Source: Flavobacterium sp. MDT1-60 (GTDB taxonomy: Bacteria; Bacteroidota; Bacteroidia; Flavobacteriales; Flavobacteriaceae). From it: DNA of 64,000 nt. The translations under genes and the position numbers were made by a program. The stretch's first letter is position 1, and the number at the start of each line of letters is the position of its first letter. Location of the stretch: NCBI RefSeq assembly GCF_014844035.1, contig NZ_CP062159.1, positions 806,001-870,000 on the forward strand, read 5' to 3'. Shown one piece after another: positions 8,396 to 15,671 of the stretch. Below the pieces are notes generated by a model. It searched no databases. It was not told where the DNA came from and was given only the letters and a program-made list of their open reading frames with translations.

Positions 8396-9549
8396 TATTT
8401 GGTTTTTTTGGCAAGTGTGTTCATTTCGTCAATTTTCTCATACATCAAATCCTTGTTCAAATCACCAATTGGTTCCATTTGCGAAGCATTTTGATACTTT
8501 TTTGAAGCGTGTTTCGGATCGCCCATTTTTTCATACATCAATCCTAATTCATATTCTCCTAACATCGCTTTTGGATAATTTACATTTCCAATTTCGGCCA
8601 TTTTTCCTAATTCATCGTACGCATTTCTTTTTAAGATAAGATTTTCAATTACCTTGAAATCACTCATTCTTACAGGAATCTGAACGCCCAAAACTTTAGA
8701 CATTACATTGTATTTGTTTTCTAAATAATCAGCATAACCAGATTGGAGAACTGCAATTTTTTCATTGAATTCGGCGGAATTTATCGGTCTGTATATTTCG
8801 AAAATTTGGTATAATGCACTTGGAATGGAGTGTAAAACTTCAGTATAATGCGTTGTGTTTTTAAATACATCATATTTATAATTCACTAACGGATTGTTGG
8901 CAATTTTAATATTGCTGTCTAACTTTTCTATAGGCTCCTTGATTTTTTTGATATCTCCATCAGCCGCAGATAAATAGTAAAAGAAAGGTTCTGTTACTTT
9001 AGCAAATTTTTCCGGGATTCGAACTTCCATTTTAGGAGCAAGTTCCGGACTTAGGCAGATATAAGCGTTAAAAAGAGGCTGTTCCTTGTATAAATAAAAA
9101 TTGATAAAACTTGCCGTTACATCATGACCAGCAATCATTTTGAAAGGGGCAGTGCGGTATTTTTTCTCTATGTATGGAAGTAATTCTCCGCCAATAAATT
9201 CAAAGAATTCTGCACCTTTTTCAAAAGGTAATCCTGTGTTTTGATCGATTGTAGTATCGTCGTAACGTTCTTCATCTTTATTTTGATGAACACCAATAAT
9301 AATCATTTCTGGTAAATCTCCCCAATAGGTACCATAACTTATGGCTCCGGAAAAAGGGTCAAATAAATAATCGCCATCTAATAAATAGAGAACGGGATAT
9401 TTTTTTTCGGGATTGGCTTCATAAGAAGCAGGAAGTCCGATGGTTATTCTTCTCTCTTCTCCCAGTTTTTCAGATTGAATGTTGTCAAATTTTTTCTGGG
9501 CAAATGAAGAAATAGACACTAAAATAAACAGTAGGTAAGCTTTTTTCAT
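8395..9549 (-). CDS. Secreted alpha/beta-hydrolase (esterase-like) with C-terminal helical repeats
   Basis: I take the ATG at 9549, which opens a clean signal peptide (MKKAYLLFILVSISSFAQ); an in-frame ATG four codons earlier is also possible. The mature protein resembles the Fes/esterase-D-like hydrolases (YPVLYLLDGDYLF, MIIIGVHQNKDEERYDD). The nucleophile elbow reads AGHDVTASF where GxSxG is expected, so the usual Ser is replaced by Asp or shifted. It may be inactive, or a different nucleophile is used. The last 80 or so residues (LGEYELGLMYEKMGDPKHASKKY) resemble TPR helices. It is first in an apparent operon with radA and the GT51 gene; no functional link is evident. Confidence 0.7.
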   Translation of the reverse strand: MKKAYLLFILVSISSFAQKKFDNIQSEKLGEERRITIGLPASYEANPEKKYPVLYLLDGDYLFDPFSGAISYGTYWGDLPEMIIIGVHQNKDEERYDDTTIDQNTGLPFEKGAEFFEFIGGELLPYIEKKYRTAPFKMIAGHDVTASFINFYLYKEQPLFNAYICLSPELAPKMEVRIPEKFAKVTEPFFYYLSAADGDIKKIKEPIEKLDSNIKIANNPLVNYKYDVFKNTTHYTEVLHSIPSALYQIFEIYRPINSAEFNEKIAVLQSGYADYLENKYNVMSKVLGVQIPVRMSDFKVIENLILKRNAYDELGKMAEIGNVNYPKAMLGEYELGLMYEKMGDPKHASKKYQNASQMEPIGDLNKDLMYEKIDEMNTLAKKTK

Positions 9550-9754
9550 GATTTGTGGCATTTCAGTAAATTAAAAAGTATTGAAATAATGTAGCAATAT
9601 AATACTTTATTTGCTTTTTTCTTACAGTTAAGATTTTTAAAAAGCAATGAACTTTCGACTCTGAAATTGTTTCGATTTTAGTCCAAAGAGGCAGTGTTTG
9701 TACAAAAATAAATTTTGACAAATCAGTAGGGAAGATAAAGTGTAAAAGGAATAC

Positions 9755-10105
9755 TTAGGTTAACGAATTATCGTTTTCATTAGGGAAAATGATCCATGGT
9801 TTGAAGGTTTTAGCTTCTTCAAAATCCAGGGTAGCATATGATATAATGATAATAATGTCGTCTTTTTGAACTTTTCTTGCAGCAGGACCATTCAGAGTAA
9901 TATCGCCTGAATTTTTTTCTCCTTTAATAGCATAAGTTTCAAAACGTTCTCCATTATTGATATTTACAATAGATACTTTTTCACCTTCAATAATATTTGA
10001 GGCTTCCAGTAATGTTTCGTCAATAGTAATACTGCCGATATAATTTAAATCAGCTCCAGTTACTTTTACACGATGAATTTTAGATTTTATAACTTGAATT
10101 TGCAT
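9755..10105 (-). CDS. panD: Aspartate 1-decarboxylase precursor PanD
   Basis: This 116-residue protein matches PanD in length and sequence. PanD makes beta-alanine from aspartate for pantothenate and CoA synthesis. It is a self-processing pyruvoyl enzyme, and the cleavage site Gly24-Ser25 is seen in NYIGSITID; Lys8-like and Tyr-region residues (KSKIHRVKVTGADL) and LNGPAARKV near 75 are also typical. It begins 14 nt after panC in the same direction, so beta-alanine supply and its condensation with pantoate are encoded together. panB is not in the window. Confidence 0.95.
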   Translation of the reverse strand: MQIQVIKSKIHRVKVTGADLNYIGSITIDETLLEASNIIEGEKVSIVNINNGERFETYAIKGEKNSGDITLNGPAARKVQKDDIIIIISYATLDFEEAKTFKPWIIFPNENDNSLT

Positions 10106-10119
10106 GTTGCAAAGGTAAA

Positions 10120-10968
10120 TTAATTTAATGAAATGGTGTCAATCAGTCTTATAGAATTAACAAATACTGCTATAAACGCGCGGTAATTTTTGTCTTTACT
10201 TTTGTTTTCTATAGGTAATAATGTGGATTCGTCAGCAATAACAAAATATTCAAGTTCAAACTTCGGATTGTCATCGAAAGAATTTTTAACAAATTCTATA
10301 GTTTCTTCCGGAGTTTTTGTTTTGAATATTTCTTTGGCTTGTGTTAATGTTTTATAAATAATAGCTGCTTCTTTTCGTTCTTCAGGAGTTAAACGTTCAT
10401 TTCGCGAGCTCATAGCCAGCTGATTGTCTTCTCTGAAAATTGGACAGCCAATAACATTTACCGGCAAATGGTTTTTCTCAACCATTTTTTTTACGATTTG
10501 TAATTGCTGAAAATCTTTTTCGCCAAAATATGCATTTGTTGGAGTAACGATTTCAAATAATCTTTTTACAATGGTTCCAACTCCGTTAAAATGTCCAGGT
10601 CTGAATTTCCCTTCCATTTGATTTTCCAGTCCGTCAAAGTCAAAATCCTGCGAAATAGTGTGTCCTTCATATATATCCTCTACAGAAGGAGCATATAAAA
10701 TCATTTTGTCACTTAATCCTCGCATTTTTTTGACATCCTCTTCAAGTGTTCTTGGGTATTTTGCAAGATCTTCAGGATTGTTAAATTGAGTAGGGTTTAC
10801 GAAAATACTGACAACAGTATCATCGTTTTCTTTAAGAGATCGTTGCATTAAAGCCAGATGCCCTTGGTGTAAAGCGCCCATTGTTGGTACAAATCCGATA
10901 GTTGAATTTGTGGTTTTGATAGTTTTTAAATAGGCTATCAAAGCTACTTTACCGTAGAAAATATGCAT
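10120..10968 (-). CDS. panC: Pantothenate synthetase PanC
   Basis: I chose the ATG at 10968 (MHIFYGKVALIAYL), which gives 282 residues, the family norm; the frame is open to an ATG 10 codons upstream. PanC joins pantoate and beta-alanine using ATP in the cytoplasm. Motifs include FVPTMGALHQGH (HIGH-like, residues 26-37), VSIFVNPTQFN, FGEKDFQQL and AMSSRNERL (KMSKS-like). It is followed by panD in one operon and lies divergent from the glycogen-synthase-like gene with about 110 nt between the starts. Confidence 0.95.
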   Translation of the reverse strand: MHIFYGKVALIAYLKTIKTTNSTIGFVPTMGALHQGHLALMQRSLKENDDTVVSIFVNPTQFNNPEDLAKYPRTLEEDVKKMRGLSDKMILYAPSVEDIYEGHTISQDFDFDGLENQMEGKFRPGHFNGVGTIVKRLFEIVTPTNAYFGEKDFQQLQIVKKMVEKNHLPVNVIGCPIFREDNQLAMSSRNERLTPEERKEAAIIYKTLTQAKEIFKTKTPEETIEFVKNSFDDNPKFELEYFVIADESTLLPIENKSKDKNYRAFIAVFVNSIRLIDTISLN

Positions 10969-11030
10969 GGCGGTATTATTAAAATTTAGTGCAAACATAA
11001 TATATTAGTTATAAACTGCATAAATTTTTG

Positions 11031-11039
11031 TAATTTTGC
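11031..11039 (+). promoter_or_regulatory. Candidate -7 element for the 11077-15369 operon
   Basis: TAATTTTGC matches TAnnTTTG plus the common following C and sits 38 nt before the first ATG of the three-gene operon ending with glmS. No -33 TTG is obvious. Confidence 0.45.
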
Positions 11040-11076
11040 AACGTTTTTATTACCAAAAATTAAGTAAAATACTATT

Positions 11077-11883
11077 ATGAAAGATAAGAGGATATTATAT
11101 GTATCATCTGAAGTCGTGCCTTATTTGGCTGAAAATGAGGTTTCTTTAATGTCTTATGACGTTCCAAAAATGATTAATGATCAGGGAGGTCAGATAAGAA
11201 TTTTCATGCCAAGATATGGAAATATCAATGAAAGAAGACACCAGTTACATGAAGTGATTCGACTTTCAGGAATGAATTTGGTAGTGAATGACTTAGATAT
11301 GCCATTGATTATTAAGGTAGCTTCAATTCCGAAAGAAAGAATTCAGGTTTATTTTATCGATAATGATGAATATTTTAAGCGTAAAGCAACTTTTGCTGAC
11401 GAGGAGGGAGTTTTGTATCCTGATAATGACGAAAGAGCAATATTTTTTGCAAAAGGAGTTGTCGAAACGGTAAAAAAATTAAATTGGGTTCCGGATATTA
11501 TTCACGTTCATGGTTGGTTGGCTGCTATGTTGCCAATTTATATGAAACATTATTATAAAAATGAGGCTTTATTTTCTGAAACTAAAATTGTAACATCTGT
11601 TTACGGACAATCTTTTGATGAGAATTTAGATTTAGAAATGATCAACAAGGTGAAATTTGACGGTGTACCACACGAGTCAGTTGCCGATTTAGAAATACCG
11701 AATTACGAAAATATCTTAAAGGCCAGTATATTGCATTCTGATGCCGTAATTATAGCGTCTGAAAACGTATCCCCAAGTTTAACAAAATTTATAGAATCTT
11801 CAGGAAAACCTTTTTTACCTTTCGCCACGAAAGATGCATTCGCTGAAGCGTATACAAATTTCTATAAAAGTATGGGTCTTTAA
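11077..11883 (+). CDS. Glycogen/starch synthase-like protein, N-terminal domain only
   Basis: The 268-residue product resembles the N-terminal Rossmann lobe (GT5 catalytic lobe) of glycogen synthase: ILYVSSEVVPY at the start, DQGGQIRIFMPRYG, and PDIIHVHGWLAAMLP near 145. Full GlgA proteins are near 480 residues. Here the second lobe is absent and the ADP-glucose-binding KTGGL loop is replaced by AENEVS, so glucan synthase activity is doubtful. It heads an operon with a DUF4270 lipoprotein (21 nt later) and glmS (9 nt after that). The frame is clean with no sign of decay, so it is probably a functional short protein rather than a remnant; its role is unknown. Confidence 0.7.
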   Translation: MKDKRILYVSSEVVPYLAENEVSLMSYDVPKMINDQGGQIRIFMPRYGNINERRHQLHEVIRLSGMNLVVNDLDMPLIIKVASIPKERIQVYFIDNDEYFKRKATFADEEGVLYPDNDERAIFFAKGVVETVKKLNWVPDIIHVHGWLAAMLPIYMKHYYKNEALFSETKIVTSVYGQSFDENLDLEMINKVKFDGVPHESVADLEIPNYENILKASILHSDAVIIASENVSPSLTKFIESSGKPFLPFATKDAFAEAYTNFYKSMGL

Positions 11884-11904
11884 ATTTTAACTTTATTATT
11901 AAAC

Positions 11905-13512
11905 ATGTATAATACTTCTTTTATTAAGAAAACTCTATTAGTTGCAACGATTGTTCTTTTATATTCCTGCGATAAAGATTTTAATGCGATTGGTGATGAT
12001 TTGATCGGAGATAACCATTTTGATCTTCAAGGTGAAAAATATGATGTTTTGGCTTATAATCAGGAAGTGACGCCAATTCAGTCCAATGGATTGGCAATTA
12101 ATGCTTTAGGTATTTATGATAATCCTGTTTTGGGAACTACAAATGGTAATTTTGCTACTCAGCTTACATTAGTTGACTATGCTCCAACTATTGGTGAAGA
12201 ACCTGTTGTTGAAAGTGTAGTGTTGAGTGTTCCTTATTTTAGTCATGCGACCGCATCAGATCCAAAAGGAGGAAGTGTTTATGAGTTAGATTCTATTTAT
12301 GGAGATCCTAAAGGAAAAATTAAGTTAAGTGTTTATGAATCTAAAGTTCAAATGCGTTCTTCTTATTTTGATGGGGGATCACAATTTGCCCAAATGTATT
12401 ATACAAATCAGAATTCAGGCGCAGATGATATAAATTTTGACGCACCTTCAAACAAAGGAATTTTGTTGAATGATTCTACAGATAAAACAGAAAATGCCGA
12501 ATTCTTTTTTAGTGCAACTCAAAGAAAAGATTCAACGGTAGTTGATGCTGCTGCTGCAGTAAAAACATATACTTATACCTATGTTGCTCCAGAGATGCGC
12601 TTAAACTTAAATAAAGCTTTTTTTCAGGATAATATTTTAAAAGCTGCAGCTTCAAAACTTGCAAATACTGATGCTTTTCAGGAATATTTTAGAGGTTTGT
12701 ATTTTAAAACAGAAAAATCAGGTGCTAGCCCTAGTAATATGGCGCTTATGGATTTTTCAAAAGGTAAAATAACGATTAAATACAAAGCTAAAACAGCAAT
12801 AACAACAGACGGAGATCTTAAAGAAGATAAATCGCTTGTGATTAATTTAGCTGGAGCAACCGCCAGTCTGTTAAATGATATTAAAAACACCAATTACGAT
12901 ACTGCAATCAAGAATCCTGATAATGTTAACGGTGATGAAAATCTTTACTTAAAAGGAGGTCAGGGATCACTAGCGGTTATTGATCTTTCTAATTTTGCAA
13001 CTAAGCTGGCTGAAATCAGAACAAATAAATGGATAGTGAATGAAGCAAATTTGGTGTTTTATGTTGATTCTCAAAAAATGGGAACAGCTTCTGACGAACC
13101 AAAAAGAGTGTATTTGTATGATTTAACGAATAATGTTCCTGTAATTGATTATGCTGATGGTACTAGCGGATTTGTTGGTACTGATTCTAAAGCAACCCGA
13201 TATATTTTTGGAGGTCTTTTAGAGGTGGATGCTACTACTAAACGTGGAAAATCATATAAGGTAAGGATCACAAATCACATCAGAAATCTTATAAAAGATG
13301 CTGCAGCTGTTAATGTGAAATTAGGTTTAGTTGTAACAGAAAGCATTGATATTGTAGCTTCAAATAAATTAAAATTAAAAAATGGCGTTATTTCAGAAGC
13401 GCCAAGAGGATCAGTTATGAGTCCGGTAGGAACAATATTATACGGAAGTAAAGCTACAGTGCCGGATGATAAGAGACTGAGACTTGAAGTTTACTACACG
13501 AAACCAAATTAA
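11905..13512 (+). CDS. DUF4270 family lipoprotein
   Basis: This 535-residue protein begins with a lipoprotein signal (lipobox LYSC, then DKDFNAIGDDLIGDN) and is beta-rich throughout, as in the Bacteroidota-specific DUF4270 family. Family function is not established to my knowledge. The protein is likely anchored in the outer membrane. It lies between the truncated glycogen-synthase-like gene and glmS with very short gaps, so it is co-transcribed with them; a link to envelope polysaccharide or amino-sugar supply is only inference from this position. Confidence 0.8.
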   Translation: MYNTSFIKKTLLVATIVLLYSCDKDFNAIGDDLIGDNHFDLQGEKYDVLAYNQEVTPIQSNGLAINALGIYDNPVLGTTNGNFATQLTLVDYAPTIGEEPVVESVVLSVPYFSHATASDPKGGSVYELDSIYGDPKGKIKLSVYESKVQMRSSYFDGGSQFAQMYYTNQNSGADDINFDAPSNKGILLNDSTDKTENAEFFFSATQRKDSTVVDAAAAVKTYTYTYVAPEMRLNLNKAFFQDNILKAAASKLANTDAFQEYFRGLYFKTEKSGASPSNMALMDFSKGKITIKYKAKTAITTDGDLKEDKSLVINLAGATASLLNDIKNTNYDTAIKNPDNVNGDENLYLKGGQGSLAVIDLSNFATKLAEIRTNKWIVNEANLVFYVDSQKMGTASDEPKRVYLYDLTNNVPVIDYADGTSGFVGTDSKATRYIFGGLLEVDATTKRGKSYKVRITNHIRNLIKDAAAVNVKLGLVVTESIDIVASNKLKLKNGVISEAPRGSVMSPVGTILYGSKATVPDDKRLRLEVYYTKPN

Positions 13513-13521
13513 TAAATATAT

Positions 13522-15369
13522 ATGTGTGGAATTGTTGGATATATAGGCCATCGAGAGGCGTATCCTATTATTATAAAAGGATTAAAGCGGCTCGAGTACA
13601 GAGGATATGATAGTGCAGGTGTTATGTTGTATGACAACTCAGGCATTAAACTTTGTAAAACAAAGGGAAAAGTTTCAGATCTTGAAGCTAAAGCAGATGA
13701 TGGTTTTACTACAAACGGGACTATCGGAATTGGACATACGCGTTGGGCAACCCATGGAGTGCCAAATGATGTAAATTCACATCCGCATCTTTCAAATTCT
13801 GGTGAATTAGTGATTATTCACAACGGAATTATAGAAAATTATGCACCTCTTAAAGAAGAGTTAATAAAAAGAGGCTATACGTTTAAATCAGACACTGATA
13901 CTGAAGTTTTAGTGAACCTGATTGAAGAGGTTCAAAAAAATGAAAATATAAAATTAGGAAAAGCAGTTCAAGTTGCTTTGAATCAGGTAGTAGGGGCATA
14001 TGCTATTGCGGTTTTTGATAAGAAAAATCCAGATGAAATTGTTGCGGCAAGATTAGGAAGTCCTCTGGCTATTGGTGTTGGAGAAGGAGAATATTTTATT
14101 GCTTCTGATGCTTCGCCTTTTATTGAATATACTTCTAATGCGATTTATCTTGAAGATGGTGAAATGGCAAACATTAGATTGCACAAACCTCTTAAAGTTA
14201 GAAAAATAAAAGATGACTCTTTAGTAGATCCTTATATTCAGGAGCTTCAAATGAATTTGGAGCAAATTGAAAAAGGTGGTTATGACCATTTTATGCTTAA
14301 AGAAATTTATGAGCAGCCTAGTGTTATAAAAGATACTTACAGAGGAAGGCTTCATGCCAATGAAGGAATTGTTCAAATGGCAGGTGTTGAAGATAATCTT
14401 GAAAAATTCTTAAATGCTAAACGAATTCTGATTGTTGCTTGCGGTACTTCATGGCATGCAGGATTAGTAGCGGAATATATTTTTGAAGAATTTACCCGTA
14501 TTCCTGTTGAAGTAGAATATGCTTCTGAATTTAGATACAGAAACCCAATTATTAATAAAGATGACGTTGTAATCGCAATTTCTCAATCCGGAGAAACTGC
14601 GGATACTATGGCTGCTATTAAATTGGCAAAAGAAAATGGTGCTTTTGTGTTTGGAGTTTGTAATGTTGTAGGTTCTTCTATTTCAAGAGAAAGTCATGCA
14701 GGTGCTTATACACACGCAGGACCAGAAATTGGAGTTGCCTCAACTAAAGCTTTTACTACTCAAATCACAGTTTTAACTATGATTGCTTTAAGATTAGGAA
14801 AAGCAAAAGGTACTTTGTCAAATACTGATTTCCATACTTATTTACAGGAATTAGAAATAATCCCTGAAAAAGTAGCTGAAGCATTAGAAACAAATGACAG
14901 AGCAAAAGAAATTGCTGCAGCTTTTAAAAATGCACCCAATTGCCTGTATTTAGGTCGTGGATATAACTTCCCGGTTGCGCTTGAAGGAGCTTTAAAACTG
15001 AAAGAGATATCATATATTCATGCTGAAGGTTATCCTGCCGCTGAAATGAAACACGGGCCAATTGCTCTTATTGATGAACACATGCCGGTTATTGTTATTG
15101 CGCCTAAACAAGGGCACTATGATAAAATTGTAAGTAACATCCAGGAAATAAAATCAAGAAGCGGAAAAATCATCGCTGTTGTTACTAAAGGCGATACTCA
15201 GGTTCGTGAATTAGCCGATTATGTTATTGAGATTCCTGAAACTTCAGATGCATTGTCTCCGTTAATTACTACGATACCATTACAGTTACTTTCTTACCAC
15301 ATTGCTGTAATGAGAGGATGTAATGTTGATCAGCCACGTAATTTAGCTAAATCTGTTACTGTAGAATAG
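13522..15369 (+). CDS. glmS: Glutamine--fructose-6-phosphate aminotransferase (isomerizing)
   Basis: The 615-residue protein is full-length GlmS, which makes glucosamine-6-phosphate from fructose-6-phosphate and glutamine, the entry to UDP-GlcNAc for peptidoglycan and lipid A. The start MCGIVGYIGHREAYP places the catalytic Cys at position 2 (Cys1 after Met removal). The glutaminase domain (RGYDSAG, GHTRWATHG, HNGIIEN) covers about 1-240, and two SIS domains follow (ACGTSWHAG, SQSGETADT; LGRGYNFPVALEGALKLKEISY). The C-terminus PRNLAKSVTVE is the normal synthase end. It is last in its operon, followed by a good terminator. I see no glmS ribozyme in the 9-nt gap before it. Confidence 0.97.
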   Translation: MCGIVGYIGHREAYPIIIKGLKRLEYRGYDSAGVMLYDNSGIKLCKTKGKVSDLEAKADDGFTTNGTIGIGHTRWATHGVPNDVNSHPHLSNSGELVIIHNGIIENYAPLKEELIKRGYTFKSDTDTEVLVNLIEEVQKNENIKLGKAVQVALNQVVGAYAIAVFDKKNPDEIVAARLGSPLAIGVGEGEYFIASDASPFIEYTSNAIYLEDGEMANIRLHKPLKVRKIKDDSLVDPYIQELQMNLEQIEKGGYDHFMLKEIYEQPSVIKDTYRGRLHANEGIVQMAGVEDNLEKFLNAKRILIVACGTSWHAGLVAEYIFEEFTRIPVEVEYASEFRYRNPIINKDDVVIAISQSGETADTMAAIKLAKENGAFVFGVCNVVGSSISRESHAGAYTHAGPEIGVASTKAFTTQITVLTMIALRLGKAKGTLSNTDFHTYLQELEIIPEKVAEALETNDRAKEIAAAFKNAPNCLYLGRGYNFPVALEGALKLKEISYIHAEGYPAAEMKHGPIALIDEHMPVIVIAPKQGHYDKIVSNIQEIKSRSGKIIAVVTKGDTQVRELADYVIEIPETSDALSPLITTIPLQLLSYHIAVMRGCNVDQPRNLAKSVTVE

Positions 15370-15390
15370 TATATACAATTTATATATGTT

Positions 15391-15422
15391 AAAAAAGCGA
15401 GATTTATGTCTCGCTTTTTTTT
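15391..15422 (+). terminator. Intrinsic terminator after glmS
   Basis: A GCGAGA/TCTCGC stem flanked by A6 and T8 forms a 12-bp hairpin with a 6-nt loop, 21 nt after the glmS stop. The remaining 250 nt to the next gene is AT-rich; I see no other gene in it. Confidence 0.9.
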
Positions 15423-15671
15423 ATTACCATATTTTTTTTCTGACCCTTGTATTTTTATTAAATCTTCATTTTTTCTCTTAAATTTTATATGTATGCATAC
15501 TATTTAAGATTTGAAATGCTCTGTTGTTGCTGTTAATCCAATAAAACTCAATGTGAAAATGTTAAAATACTAACAAAAAAGATGCGTTATATTAATTTTT
15601 TTTAACGTTTTTTTATTAATATCAAAAATATTTGTATTTTGGCTAGATAAACTAACCAAAAACTAACCCAC

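Noticed and set aside
13513..13521. glmS ribozyme
   Set aside because: The gap before glmS is only 9 nt and the upstream DNA codes for the DUF4270 protein; no ribozyme fold is possible there.
15370..15671. tRNA or small RNA gene between glmS and the TonB receptor gene
   Set aside because: Only the glmS terminator is structured; no cloverleaf or conserved T-loop motif was found.
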